From Streptomyces sp. PTY087I2 (GTDB lineage: Bacteria > Actinomycetota > Actinomycetes > Streptomycetales > Streptomycetaceae): a stretch of 32,249 bases of DNA. Made by a program: the position numbers and the translations under genes. Location of the stretch: positions 1 through 32,249 of the forward strand of contig NZ_LZRD01000050.1 in NCBI RefSeq assembly GCF_001687325.1. Reading direction: 5' to 3'. A model generated the notes under the pieces. That model made no database searches. It had not been told where the DNA came from and worked only from the letters and a program-made list of their open reading frames with translations. Positions 1 to 8,993 of the stretch are shown piece after piece (the stretch's first letter is position 1; every line of letters begins with the position of its first letter).

Positions 1-1583
1 GGCCCGTTCCGGCCGGGGGGTCCGGCGAGGACGCCCTGCGCGCCGACTCCCGGCGGCCCGGACTGCCGGGCTCCGCCCCGAAGGAGCCGGCCCGCACCGC
101 GCCGCTCCCGGCCGCGCGGACCGCCACCCGGGCCTGGGAGGACGCCGTCGCGGGCGGCGGCGAACCGGCCGTCTACTGCGGCCCCGCCACCCCGCTCGCC
201 GCCGAACGCGCCCGCCAGGCACGGATCGCCGTCGTCGGAGCCGTCACCGAGCGCTGGGCCCCCGAACAGGCCGGCCCGGTCCACGAGAACTGGCAGCTCG
301 CGCCGCCGATCGGGCCCTCCACCGACCTGTGGGCGCTCGGCGCGCTGCTCTACCGCGCCGTCCAGGGCCACGCCCCCTACCCCGAGGAGAACGCGGCCGA
401 GCTGGTCCAGATGGTGTGCGGCGAGCCGCCCGCCTTCGCGGAGGAGTGCGGTCCGCTGCGGCCCGTCGTCGAGTCGCTGCTGCGCCAGGACCCCACCGAG
501 CGGCCGGACTTCGAGGAGCTGCGCGGCTGGCTGCGCTCGCTGGTGCGCTCCGCCCCGGAGCCGGAGGCGGGCGCCGACGTCGTACCGCTGCCCGCGCCCG
601 ACGCCACCCGGCTTCCCGTCGTACGCCGCCGGGGCGAGCTGGTCCGGCGGCGCCGGGGCCGGTTCGGCGGTGCCGCGCACGGCAGGCACCGCCAGGGAAA
701 GCGCCAGCAGCCGCCGAAGCAGCGCGGCGGAAAGCAGCGGGACCGCCACGAGTCGCTGCTGCCGCCCGACCGGTCCATGGGCAGACCCGTGGAACCTTGG
801 GAGGACGAGCGCCCCGCCCGCGCGCCGCGTGCGCCCAAGGGCCCCCGCGTGCTGCGGGAACCCCCGCGCCGGGGCGAGGGGTCCCCGCGCAGACTGGGCC
901 GGCTGCTGCTCGTCCTGATCCTGCTGCTGATGGCCGCGGCCATCGCGTACGCCGTGATGTTCATGCCGAAGGCCGATGAGGGCAAGGGCCAGGACAACGG
1001 AGCACCCGCGCCCACCGGTTCCGCCGCCCCGCCCGCCGCCTCGGGCGAGCCCAAGCCCTCGGGCTCGACGGACGGATCCGGCGAGCCCGGCTCCCAGCAG
1101 CCGCAGACCAGCCGGTCCGCCGCCGCCCTCGCCCCCGGCTACACGCTCCGCAAGGACGCGGAGGGCTTCGAGGTCGGCGTACCGAAGGACTGGCAGCGCA
1201 GCCCGGCCAACGCGGACCGTCAGATCCGGTACGGGAGCGACGGGTTCACCCTGCTCGTGGTGCCCGGCCGGGACACCGTGAAGTCGGGCGGCAGCGATCC
1301 GCTCGACTACCAGAGGGAAAAGGAGCCCGAGCTCCAGCCGTTCCGGGACTCCAGCTGGTCCTCCTCGTCCGGAGTGCGCCGGGTCGACGTCGGCCGGCAG
1401 GCCATGGCCGAGGGGCAGTTCACCTGGCAGGAGAGCGGCGGGCGCGAGGTGTTCGTCCGTAACCTCGCCATGATCGTCGACGGCCGGTACCACGTCATCC
1501 AGGTCATCGGCCCCGAGAACGACCGGGACAAGGTCACCGAGATCTACGAGCAGGCCATCGCCTCGTACCGGGTCGCCGGCTGA
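1..1583 (+). CDS. Ser/Thr protein kinase-like membrane protein (5' end outside window; kinase fold possibly degenerate)
   Basis: Open from base 3 to the TGA at 1581-1583, giving 526 visible residues. Kinase C-lobe landmarks are clear: an APE motif (WAPEQ, A at visible residue 86), DLWALGALLY of subdomain IX, and a D-P-T-E-R-P stretch of subdomain XI. A basic, Pro-rich linker (about 175-298) leads to a single membrane helix at about 301-321, then an outside Ser/Gly/Pro linker and a domain containing GFEVGVPKDW. The protein should therefore sit in the membrane with the kinase fold inside. Oddity: at least 85 residues before APE contain no DFG, although DFG and APE are normally 20-35 residues apart; a large Pro/Ala-rich insertion or a lost DFG is implied. 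It heads a tandem set with the next two kinase genes, whose outside domains look related. Whether it phosphorylates cannot be judged without the missing 5' part. Confidence 0.85.
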   Translation, partial: PVPAGGSGEDALRADSRRPGLPGSAPKEPARTAPLPAARTATRAWEDAVAGGGEPAVYCGPATPLAAERARQARIAVVGAVTERWAPEQAGPVHENWQLAPPIGPSTDLWALGALLYRAVQGHAPYPEENAAELVQMVCGEPPAFAEECGPLRPVVESLLRQDPTERPDFEELRGWLRSLVRSAPEPEAGADVVPLPAPDATRLPVVRRRGELVRRRRGRFGGAAHGRHRQGKRQQPPKQRGGKQRDRHESLLPPDRSMGRPVEPWEDERPARAPRAPKGPRVLREPPRRGEGSPRRLGRLLLVLILLLMAAAIAYAVMFMPKADEGKGQDNGAPAPTGSAAPPAASGEPKPSGSTDGSGEPGSQQPQTSRSAAALAPGYTLRKDAEGFEVGVPKDWQRSPANADRQIRYGSDGFTLLVVPGRDTVKSGGSDPLDYQREKEPELQPFRDSSWSSSSGVRRVDVGRQAMAEGQFTWQESGGREVFVRNLAMIVDGRYHVIQVIGPENDRDKVTEIYEQAIASYRVAG

Positions 1584-1617
1584 CCGCACGTCATCGCCGC
1601 CGCCCGCCCACGGGGGT

Positions 1618-1655
1618 TGTGCGGTGCCGACAACCATCACAGTGCGGTCTCGTGG
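1618..1655 (+). promoter_or_regulatory. Candidate regulatory element before kinase gene
   Basis: TGTGCGGT (1618-1625) is followed by CGACAACCATCACAG (1628-1642). The same pair of words recurs, with one mismatch in the 15-mer and a longer gap, before the surface-protein gene at 9079-9115. AACC (1632-1635) also lies 15 nt before CGTG (1651-1654), a spacing like that of ECF-sigma promoters. Function is inferred. Confidence 0.35.
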
Positions 1656-1727
1656 GCGATCCCCCGTATCCCCGCCGCGCCCCGCCTCCGTAATCTGGCC
1701 ATTCGAGGAACGGGGCGGGGACATCAC

Positions 1728-3434
1728 GTGGATCGATCACAGGGCACGGAAGCCGGACTGGTGCTGGCGGGGCGCTACCGGCTGGGCGACGTCCTCGGCC
1801 GGGGCGGCATGGGCAAGGTCTGGCGCGCCCACGACGAAGTGCTGCACCGCACCGTCGCCGTCAAGGAGTTGACCGCTGGACTGTACGTCGCCGAGGCCGA
1901 CCGGCTCGTCCTGCACGCACGGACGCAGAAGGAGGCCCGGGCCGCGGCACGCATCACGCACCCCGGCGTCGTCACCGTCCACGACGTGATCGAGTACGAC
2001 AACCGCCCCTGGATCGTCATGCAGTACGTCGACGGGCCCTCGCTCGCCGACGCCGCCAAGGAGAGCGGCGAGATCGCCCCGCGCGAGGCGGCCCGCATCG
2101 GGCTGCACGCGCTGAGCGCCCTGCGCGCCGCCCACGGCGCCGGGGTGCTGCACCGGGACGTCAAGCCCGGCAACGTCCTGCTGGCCCGCGACGGACAGGT
2201 ACTCCTGACCGACTTCGGGATCGCCGCGATCGAGGGCGACTCCACCATCACCCGTACCGGCGAACTGGTCGGCTCCATCGACTACCTGGCCCCCGAGCGG
2301 GTACGCGGCGGCGACCCGGGACCGGCCTCCGACCTCTGGTCGCTGGGCGCGACGTTGTACACGGCGGTCGAGGGGACCTCCCCGTTCCGCCGTACGTCCC
2401 CGATCTCCACCATGCAGGCCGTCGTCACCGAGGAGCCGCCCGCCCCGGTCAACGCCGGTCCGCTCGGGGCCGTCATCACCGCGCTGCTCCGCAAGGACCC
2501 GGCCGACCGGCCCACCGCCGCGCAGACCGAGCAGATGCTGCTGGACGCCATGGAGGGCCGCGAACCCCGGGCCGCCCAGGCGCACGTCCCCACCCAGCGG
2601 GTCCCCGAGAACGCCCGCTACGGCTACGGGGACGGAGGCGGCCCCGGCAGCCCGGACGGCTCCGACCGCCCGCCCGGCTCCGACGGCTCCACCGCCCGGC
2701 TGCCCGGAGCGACGACCGCCTCCTCCGCCGCCCACGCCCCGGACCACGCCGCCCCGGTCCCCGGCCCCTCCTCCGCCCCGGTGACCCGGCGCGCCGGATC
2801 ACGGTGGCGCACGGTGCTCGTCGTGGTCGTCGCCGCGGCGGTGCTCGGCGGCGCGGCCGGGCTGATCGCGATGAAGTACCGGGAGAGCTCGGACACCCCG
2901 GCCGCCGGAAGCACACCGTCCGCGCCCCGGACCACCCCCGAGCCCACCGACCCCACGCAGGGCGCATCGGAGATACCCGACGGCTGGCACCGGGTCGACG
3001 ACCCGGCGGGCTTCAGCCTCGTCGTGCCCCGGGACTGGGAGCGCCAGGTGAACGAGGGGCAGATCGACTACACCCCGGACAACGGGGCCCACCGGATACG
3101 CATCAGCGTCGACCCCGACCCGGACTTCGACCATCCGTATCTGCACATGGAGAACATGGAGGAGCAGCTCTCCGAGCGGCTGCCGGGCTACCGCCGGATC
3201 GGGATGGAGAAGAACACCTTCCGCGACCGGCCGGGCGCCCTCTGGGAGTTCACCTGGAACGAGACCAAGGACCACCCGGGACCGCGGCACGGCATCGACC
3301 AGATGTACTACGGCGGCCCCGGCGGGCCCGAGTACGCGCTGTATCTGACCGCCCCGCAGGAGGGCTGGGAAGCCAGCCGGCAGAAGTTCGACATCATGGT
3401 GCGCAGCTGGCGCGCCCCGAAGGCACAGCAGTGA
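1728..3434 (+). CDS. Transmembrane Ser/Thr protein kinase
   Basis: PknB-type receptor kinase of 568 residues from a GTG start (GGGG at 1717-1720 is a plausible ribosome site; longer upstream readings lack kinase-like sequence). The domain begins immediately: glycine loop GRGGMGKV near residues 24-31, ATP-binding Lys46 in AVKEL, catalytic loop HRDVKPGN (H142, D144), DFG at 162 and APE at 188, so all catalytic residues are present. The activation segment carries several Thr residues suited to autophosphorylation. A Pro/Gly/Ser-rich juxtamembrane stretch (about 280-355) precedes one membrane helix (about 363-384) and a roughly 180-residue outside domain containing GFSLVVPRDW, which matches the upstream protein. 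There are no PASTA repeats, so the ligand is unlikely to be muropeptide read in the PknB way. Substrates are unknown. Confidence 0.93.
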   Translation: MDRSQGTEAGLVLAGRYRLGDVLGRGGMGKVWRAHDEVLHRTVAVKELTAGLYVAEADRLVLHARTQKEARAAARITHPGVVTVHDVIEYDNRPWIVMQYVDGPSLADAAKESGEIAPREAARIGLHALSALRAAHGAGVLHRDVKPGNVLLARDGQVLLTDFGIAAIEGDSTITRTGELVGSIDYLAPERVRGGDPGPASDLWSLGATLYTAVEGTSPFRRTSPISTMQAVVTEEPPAPVNAGPLGAVITALLRKDPADRPTAAQTEQMLLDAMEGREPRAAQAHVPTQRVPENARYGYGDGGGPGSPDGSDRPPGSDGSTARLPGATTASSAAHAPDHAAPVPGPSSAPVTRRAGSRWRTVLVVVVAAAVLGGAAGLIAMKYRESSDTPAAGSTPSAPRTTPEPTDPTQGASEIPDGWHRVDDPAGFSLVVPRDWERQVNEGQIDYTPDNGAHRIRISVDPDPDFDHPYLHMENMEEQLSERLPGYRRIGMEKNTFRDRPGALWEFTWNETKDHPGPRHGIDQMYYGGPGGPEYALYLTAPQEGWEASRQKFDIMVRSWRAPKAQQ

Positions 3435-3565
3435 GGGCGAGCCGCCCGTCGGCCCCCTCGACGTAACGCTCCATGCCGCGCGCGGGTTGCTGTACGGTCA
3501 CGGCTCCGCACCCGGTGACCGACCCCTGTGGTGCCGGGCCCCGGATGTGAACCAGGATGGGGCCC

Positions 3566-5251
3566 ATGACAGATCACGGGGGACGGGCCGACGAGCCCAC
3601 CAGCTACGGACTCCAGCCACCGCACGCTCCGGGCGGATTCGGCGCACCGCATCCCGCGCCCCCGGCGCACATTCCCGCTCCGGCGAACGCCCCGGCCACT
3701 CCCGCGAACGCCCCTGCCGCTCCGGCGAGCGCCCCCGACAGTGCGGCGAACCGGCTGATCGGCGGGCGCTACCGGCTGATCGCGCGGCTCGGGCACGGCG
3801 GGATGGGCACGGTCTGGCGGGCCCGCGACGAGGTCGTCGACCGCGAGGTGGCCGTCAAGGAACCGCGCGTACCGGACCACCTCGGCGAGCGCGAACGCAG
3901 CACCGTGCACGAGCGCATGCGGCGCGAGGCGCGGGCCGCCGCCCGGATCGACCACCCCTCCGTCGTCACCGTCCACGACGTGGTGATCGAGGACGGCAAG
4001 CCGTGGATCGTCATGGAGCTGGTGCGCGGTCCGTCGCTCGGCGACCGCCTCCAGGAAGGCACCCTGGACCCCCGCGAGGCGGCCAGGATCGGCCTCGCCG
4101 TGCTCGACGCGCTGACGGCCGCCCACGCGATCGGCATCCTGCACCGCGACGTCAAGCCGGACAACGTCATGCTCGGCACCGGCGACCGGGTCGTCCTCAC
4201 CGACTTCGGGATCGCGCAGATCGAGGGCGAGCAGCAGCTCACCGAGACCGGCGCGTTCATCGGCTCGCCCGAGTACATCGCGCCCGAGCGGGTCCTCGGG
4301 CAGCGCCCCGGACCGGAGTCGGACCTGTGGTCGCTGGGCGTCGTGCTGTACGCGGCGGTCGAGGGGATGTCCCCGTACCGCCGTTCGCACACCCCGGCCA
4401 CCCTCCAGGCCGTGCTGTCCGCCGAACCGCAGACGCCCGCCCGGGGCACCGGCGCGTTCGGCACGCTCGTCATGCAGCTGCTCCGCAAGGACCCCGCCGC
4501 GCGCCCGCCGGCCGCCGAGGTCCGCCGGACGCTCCAGCAGCTCGCCGCACCGGCCCCCGCCCCCGCGACCTCCCCGTACGCCGCACTCGCCACGGGTGGC
4601 GCCGGCGGCGGCAGCAAGTGGGTGCCGCCGGTGCTGCACCGCAACCGGGCCGCCCAGTTCGCCCTCGGCGGCGGGGTGCTGGCGGTGGTGGTCGCGCTCG
4701 TGCTGGTGCTGCTGAACCCGTTCGCGGGCGACGGGCCGCCGGAGAACTGGCAGATCCGGCCGGAGAACGAGGTGCTGTCGGCGGACGTGGCGGTGCCCGA
4801 GGAGTACAAGCGGGTCCAGGACGACGACGGCGAACTGGTCTGGTACGCGGACCCCAGCGGCGTCTTCGAGATCGCCTTCTGGCACCGCGCCCCGAAGAGC
4901 GACCCCGACGCCATGGACGAGAACCCGGGCGTCGACCCGGTGGCGCGCAAGACGTACTACGAGAAGGGCGGGGCGAGCACCACGCAGATGGAGGAGGCCT
5001 CCGTCACGTACAAGGACACCACCCACCAGGGGCGCAAGGCGGTCGAGATGACCACCGACTTCATCCCCTACGCCTCCTCCGGCGACGACCCGGTCCGCTA
5101 CCGCTTCCGGGAGCTGCTGATCCCTGGTGAGAAGAAGAGCGACCCCTACTGGCATGTGCGGGTGAAGACGCCCGCGAAGGGGCAGGCGGCGAAGGACGGC
5201 GACGCGATCTTCGCCGAGGTGACCGAGGGGCTGAAAATTCACGCTTCCTGA
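3566..5251 (+). CDS. Transmembrane Ser/Thr protein kinase
   Basis: Third kinase of the tandem set, 561 residues. ATG 3566 is preferred (GGGG at 3559-3562), with ATG 3557 as an in-frame alternative adding three residues. The N-terminus is a low-complexity Ala/Pro/Asn stretch (about 25-55, repeats of the NAPA type). The kinase domain is intact: glycine loop GHGGMG from residue 76, Lys98, HRDVKPDN (H193, D195), DFG at 213 and an APE motif. A membrane helix lies at about 364-386, followed by an outside domain of about 170 residues that begins NWQIRPENEV and has a V-P-E-E-Y element in place of the V-P-x-D-W of its neighbours. Catalytically competent by inspection; its signal and substrates cannot be read from the sequence. 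A hairpin 6 nt after the stop probably ends this transcript. Confidence 0.93.
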   Translation: MTDHGGRADEPTSYGLQPPHAPGGFGAPHPAPPAHIPAPANAPATPANAPAAPASAPDSAANRLIGGRYRLIARLGHGGMGTVWRARDEVVDREVAVKEPRVPDHLGERERSTVHERMRREARAAARIDHPSVVTVHDVVIEDGKPWIVMELVRGPSLGDRLQEGTLDPREAARIGLAVLDALTAAHAIGILHRDVKPDNVMLGTGDRVVLTDFGIAQIEGEQQLTETGAFIGSPEYIAPERVLGQRPGPESDLWSLGVVLYAAVEGMSPYRRSHTPATLQAVLSAEPQTPARGTGAFGTLVMQLLRKDPAARPPAAEVRRTLQQLAAPAPAPATSPYAALATGGAGGGSKWVPPVLHRNRAAQFALGGGVLAVVVALVLVLLNPFAGDGPPENWQIRPENEVLSADVAVPEEYKRVQDDDGELVWYADPSGVFEIAFWHRAPKSDPDAMDENPGVDPVARKTYYEKGGASTTQMEEASVTYKDTTHQGRKAVEMTTDFIPYASSGDDPVRYRFRELLIPGEKKSDPYWHVRVKTPAKGQAAKDGDAIFAEVTEGLKIHAS

Positions 5252-5256
5252 GTGCG

Positions 5257-5287
5257 GCGGGCCGACCGCCGCCGAGTGGTCGGCCGC
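5257..5287 (+). terminator. Terminator-like hairpin after the kinase genes
   Basis: Arms 5257-5267 and 5278-5287 form a 10-bp G/C stem with one bulged G and a 10-nt loop, starting 6 nt after the kinase stop. No T-run follows, as is usual in Streptomyces. Confidence 0.6.
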
Positions 5288-5290
5288 AAC

Positions 5291-5328
5291 GCCACTGATC
5301 AGCGGTTATGTCGCCAGCGATCACTGGC
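5291..5328. promoter_or_regulatory. Imperfect inverted repeat upstream of gabD2
   Basis: GCCACTGATCAGCGG (5291-5305) and CCAGCGATCACTGGC (5314-5328) are imperfect inverted copies (11 of 15 positions) across 8 nt. Lying about 85 nt before the candidate -10 box, this is a possible operator; the binding protein is unknown. Confidence 0.3.
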
Positions 5329-5411
5329 TCGTTCGAGGGCGGTGCCGAACAGGGTCGGCGGGTCCTGTGAAAAACTGTTACCGACGGGTACCCAAAGGCT
5401 CCGGCTGGACA

Positions 5412-5417
5412 TACTCT
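5412..5417 (+). promoter_or_regulatory. -10 box of a probable leaderless promoter for gabD2
   Basis: TACTCT fits TANNNT and ends 7 nt before the ATG at 5425, so transcription should start at or next to the start codon. No Shine-Dalgarno-like sequence precedes the ATG, which agrees with a leaderless mRNA. The -35 match is weak. Confidence 0.45.
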
Positions 5418-5424
5418 CGGCCCC

Positions 5425-7041
5425 ATGACGGACTCGCAGGCCCCTGACGCCCCTCTCGGTACGAACCCCGTGGCGGTCGCCCCCGCCGGGGTGCGCACGG
5501 CCGCCGACGTGGTCACCCCCGAGGTGATCGCCCAGCTGACCCGCGGGGTCGTCGGGTCGGGCCGGACGGCCAACCACACCCCCTTCACCGGGGAGAAGCT
5601 GGCCGATCTGCCCGAGTCCACCCCCGAGGACGTGGCCACCGCCTTCGACCGGGCCCGCGCCGCCCAGCCCGTCTGGGCCGCCGTCCCCGTACGGCAGCGC
5701 GCCGCCGTCCTGCTGCGCTTCCACGACCTCGTCCTGAGCCGCCAGTCCGAGGTCCTCGACCTCATCCAGCTGGAGACCGGCAAGGCCCGGCTGCACGCCC
5801 ACGAGGAGGTGCAGGCCGTCGCCGTCGCCGCCCGCCACTACGGGCGCAGGGCCGCCTCCTACCTCAAGCCGCGCCGCCACACCGGCGTCGTCCCGACCCT
5901 TACCAAGGTCACCGAACTGCGCCAGCCGCGCGGGGTCGTCGGCCAGATCGCCCCCTGGAACTACCCACTGGAACTCTCCGTGGGCGACGCGCTGCCCGCG
6001 TTCGTCTCCGGCAACGCCGTCGTGATGAAGCCCGACACCGAGACCGCGCTCACCGCCCTGTGGGCCCGCGACCTGCTGATCGAGGCCGGACTGCCCGCCG
6101 AGGTCTTCCAGATCGTCCTCGGCGAGGGCCCGGTCGTCGGCCCCGAGGTCGTCAGCCGCGCCGACTACGTCTCCTTCACCGGCTCCACCCGCACCGGCCG
6201 CGAGGTCGCCGTCGGCGCCGCCAACCGCCTGGTCGGCGTCTCGCTGGAGCTCGGCGGCAAGAACGCCATGCTCGTCCTGAAGGACGCCGACGTCGAGAAG
6301 GCCGCGGCGGGCGCCGTCCGCGCCTGCTTCTCCTCCGCCGGACAGCTCTGCATCTCCATCGAGCGGCTGTACGTCCACGAGTCCATCGCCGACGATTTTG
6401 TTCAGCGCTTCGCCACCCGGACCAAGGCCATGCGGCTCGGCAACTCCCTCGCGTACGGGGCCGACATGGGCTCCCTCGTCGGCGAGCGCCAGCTGGAGAC
6501 CGTCGCGCGCCACGTCGACGAGGCCGTCGAGAAGGGCGCGACCCTCGTCGCCGGGGGTGTCGCCCGCCCCGACATCGGCCCGCTGTTCTACGAGCCGACC
6601 ATCCTGGACGGCGTCGAGGCCCCCATGGCCGTCTGCGCCGAGGAGACCTTCGGGCCGGTCGTCGCGATCTACCGCTTCAGCGACGAGGACGAGGTCATCG
6701 CGCTGGCCAACGCCACCCCGTACGGGCTCAACTCCAGCGTCTGGACCACCGACTCCCGGCGCGGCCACGAGGTCGCCGCCCGGCTGCGCACCGGCACCGT
6801 CAACATCAACGAGGGGTACGCCCCCGCCTACGGCAGCGTCCAGTCCCCGATGGGCGGCATGAAGGAGTCCGGCCTCGGCCGACGGCACGGCTCCGAGGGC
6901 ATCCTCAAGTACACCGAGGCCCAGACCGTCGCCCAGCAGCGGCTGATGCCGCTCGCGCCCGCCTTCGGGATGGACGACGCGAAGTACGCCGCGTTCATGA
7001 CGAGCAGCCTCAAGGTGATGAAGGCGTTCCGGCTGCGCTGA
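5425..7041 (+). CDS. gabD2: Succinate-semialdehyde dehydrogenase (NAD(P)+), GabD2-like
   Basis: Aldehyde dehydrogenase superfamily enzyme of 538 residues, oxidising succinate semialdehyde to succinate in GABA or 4-carbon catabolism. The ALDH landmarks are present: the cofactor-binding stretch with PWNYP, a FTGSTRTG loop, general base Glu275 in LELGGKN, and nucleophile Cys309 in GQLCISIERLYV, followed by EETFGPVV and the C-terminal PMGGMKESGLGRRHG. The ACFSSAGQLCISIER region and the overall length match what I recall of mycobacterial GabD2 (about 518 residues) better than Escherichia coli GabD. The N-terminal 35 residues are an unusual actinobacterial extension rich in Ala/Val/Pro. The gene lies 71 nt upstream of a GMC oxidoreductase on the same strand with no hairpin between, suggesting co-transcription. 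The substrate assignment is by family; another semialdehyde is possible. Confidence 0.9.
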   Translation: MTDSQAPDAPLGTNPVAVAPAGVRTAADVVTPEVIAQLTRGVVGSGRTANHTPFTGEKLADLPESTPEDVATAFDRARAAQPVWAAVPVRQRAAVLLRFHDLVLSRQSEVLDLIQLETGKARLHAHEEVQAVAVAARHYGRRAASYLKPRRHTGVVPTLTKVTELRQPRGVVGQIAPWNYPLELSVGDALPAFVSGNAVVMKPDTETALTALWARDLLIEAGLPAEVFQIVLGEGPVVGPEVVSRADYVSFTGSTRTGREVAVGAANRLVGVSLELGGKNAMLVLKDADVEKAAAGAVRACFSSAGQLCISIERLYVHESIADDFVQRFATRTKAMRLGNSLAYGADMGSLVGERQLETVARHVDEAVEKGATLVAGGVARPDIGPLFYEPTILDGVEAPMAVCAEETFGPVVAIYRFSDEDEVIALANATPYGLNSSVWTTDSRRGHEVAARLRTGTVNINEGYAPAYGSVQSPMGGMKESGLGRRHGSEGILKYTEAQTVAQQRLMPLAPAFGMDDAKYAAFMTSSLKVMKAFRLR

Positions 7042-7112
7042 GCCGCCGATGCCGATGCCGACGCCGTAGCGGCTTCCGCCCTTTTCGTACCGATTCCGTT
7101 CCGAGGAGTGCC

Positions 7113-8993
7113 ATGTCCCAGGACAGCCCTGCCCAGAAACAGGCCGTGAGCCATGTCCCGGCCGAGGACGACGCCGCGTACGACTACGACGTCCTGGTCG
7201 TCGGCTCGGGCTTCGGGGGCGCGGTGTCGGCGCTCCGGCTCACCGAGAAGGGCTACCGCGTCGGCGTCCTGGAGGCGGGCCGCCGCTTCACCCCCGGCAC
7301 GCTCCCCAAGACCTCCTGGGATCTGAAGAACTACCTCTGGGCCCCCGCCCTCGGCCTCTTCGGCCTCCAGCGCATCCACCTCCTCGGCAACGTCATGGTG
7401 CTCGCCGGGGCCGGGGTCGGCGGCGGGTCGCTCAACTACGCCAACACCCTGTACGTGCCGCCCGCCCCGTTCTTCGAGGACCGCCAGTGGGCCTCGATCA
7501 CCGACTGGCAGGACGAGCTGAAGCCGTACTACGACCAGGCCCGCCGGATGCTCGGGGTCCGCCTCAACCCGACCATGACCCCCTCCGATATCCACCTCAA
7601 GGCCGTCGCCGAGACCATGGGCGTCGGCGACACCTTCCACATGACCCCGGTCGGCGTCTTCTTCGGCGACGGCAAGGACGCCGACGGCACCGCGAAGGCC
7701 AAGGCCGGCGGCACCGTCCCCGATCCGTACTTCGGCGGCGCGGGACCCGACCGCAAGGCCTGCACCGAGTGCGGCGAGTGCATGACGGGCTGCCGCCACG
7801 GCGCGAAGAACACCCTCAACGAGAACTACCTCTACCTCGCCGAACGGGCCGGAGCGGTCATCCACCCGATGACCTCCGTCGTCGCGGTCACCGACGACCC
7901 CGAGGGCGGCTACCGGGTCCTCACCGTCCCCACCGACCGCCGCCGCAGGGCGAAGCCCACGAAGCTGCGCGCCCGCAAGGTCGTCATCGCCGCCGGTACG
8001 TACGGCACCCAGACCCTCCTGCACACGATGAAGGACCGGGGGCTGCTGCCCCGCCTCTCCGCGAAGCTCGGCGAGCTGACCCGTACCAACTCCGAGGGCC
8101 TGGTGGGCGCCCAGACCAGCGACCGCCGCTACCGCAAGAAGCACGGCCCCGCCAAGGCCGACTTCACCCGGGGCGTCGCGATCACCTCGTCGATCCACCC
8201 CGACGAGAACACCCACATCGAGCCCGTCCGCTACGGCAGGGGCTCCAACGCCATGGGGGCGCTGACGGTCCTCCAGGTCCCCTACGGGGCCCACCGGGTG
8301 CGCGGCTGGATCGCCAACATGATCAAGCACCCCACCCTCGCCGCCCGTTCGCTCTCCAACCGCCGCTGGTCCGAGCGGACCATCATCGGCCTGGTCATGC
8401 AGTCGCTGGACAACTCCCTCACCACGTACCGCAAACCCGGCGGCATCGGAAAGGGCCTGCTCACCGCCCGCCAGGGCCACGGCGCCCCCAACCCGACGCA
8501 GATCCCGGAGGCGACCCTCGGCGCCACCCTGCTCGCCGAGGAGATCAACGGCTTCGCCGGATCCAACGTCGGCGAGCTGATGGGCACCCCGCTCACCGCC
8601 CACTTCCTCGGCGGCTGCCCGATCGGCGCGAGCGCCGAGGAAGGCGTCATCGACCCGTACCACCGCCTCTACGGCCACCCCGGCATCAGCGTCGTCGACG
8701 GCGCCGCCGTCTCCGCCAACCTCGGCGTCAACCCCTCGCTGACCATCACCGCCCAGGCCGAGCGCGCGATGTCGCTGTGGCCCAACAAGGGCGAGGCGGA
8801 CCCGCGCCCGGAGCAGGACGCGGCCTACGAACGGCTCGCCCCCGTCGAACCGCTCGCGCCCGCCGTGCCGAAGGAGGCGTTCGGCGCGCTGAAACTGCCG
8901 TTCCTGGGCATGCCCGTGGTGCCGCCGAAGGGGACGACGGAGGCCGGGACGGACGTGGAGGGCGTCGGGAACACCCCCGTGGCCAACCCCTGA
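7113..8993 (+). CDS. GMC-family FAD-dependent oxidoreductase (ChoD/cholesterol-oxidase-like) with a Cys cluster
   Basis: Flavoprotein of 626 residues starting at an ATG with GAGGAG 4 nt upstream. The N-terminal Rossmann motif VVGSGFGG (glycines at 31-36) binds FAD; AGAGVGGGSLNYAN (about residues 106-119) is the second FAD-contacting GMC signature. Near the C-terminus, AHFLGGCPIG (His497) and NLGVNPSLTITA supply the His/Asn pair that GMC alcohol oxidases use. Cys217, 220, 223 and 227 form CX2CX2CX3C followed by RHGAKNTL, a ferredoxin-like cluster that I recall in mycobacterial ChoD-type proteins but not in classical secreted cholesterol oxidases. No signal peptide is seen, so it is probably cytoplasmic. 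It sits downstream of gabD2. The substrate is unknown; a sterol or other alcohol is only a family-level guess. Confidence 0.85.
   Translation: MSQDSPAQKQAVSHVPAEDDAAYDYDVLVVGSGFGGAVSALRLTEKGYRVGVLEAGRRFTPGTLPKTSWDLKNYLWAPALGLFGLQRIHLLGNVMVLAGAGVGGGSLNYANTLYVPPAPFFEDRQWASITDWQDELKPYYDQARRMLGVRLNPTMTPSDIHLKAVAETMGVGDTFHMTPVGVFFGDGKDADGTAKAKAGGTVPDPYFGGAGPDRKACTECGECMTGCRHGAKNTLNENYLYLAERAGAVIHPMTSVVAVTDDPEGGYRVLTVPTDRRRRAKPTKLRARKVVIAAGTYGTQTLLHTMKDRGLLPRLSAKLGELTRTNSEGLVGAQTSDRRYRKKHGPAKADFTRGVAITSSIHPDENTHIEPVRYGRGSNAMGALTVLQVPYGAHRVRGWIANMIKHPTLAARSLSNRRWSERTIIGLVMQSLDNSLTTYRKPGGIGKGLLTARQGHGAPNPTQIPEATLGATLLAEEINGFAGSNVGELMGTPLTAHFLGGCPIGASAEEGVIDPYHRLYGHPGISVVDGAAVSANLGVNPSLTITAQAERAMSLWPNKGEADPRPEQDAAYERLAPVEPLAPAVPKEAFGALKLPFLGMPVVPPKGTTEAGTDVEGVGNTPVANP

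Noticed and set aside
6060..7112. Open frame continuous with the GMC oxidoreductase reading to 977 codons
   Set aside because: It runs out of frame through gabD2, whose ALDH motifs are certain; the sequence before 7113 is Arg/Gly/Pro-rich shadow and the GMC start has a good ribosome site.
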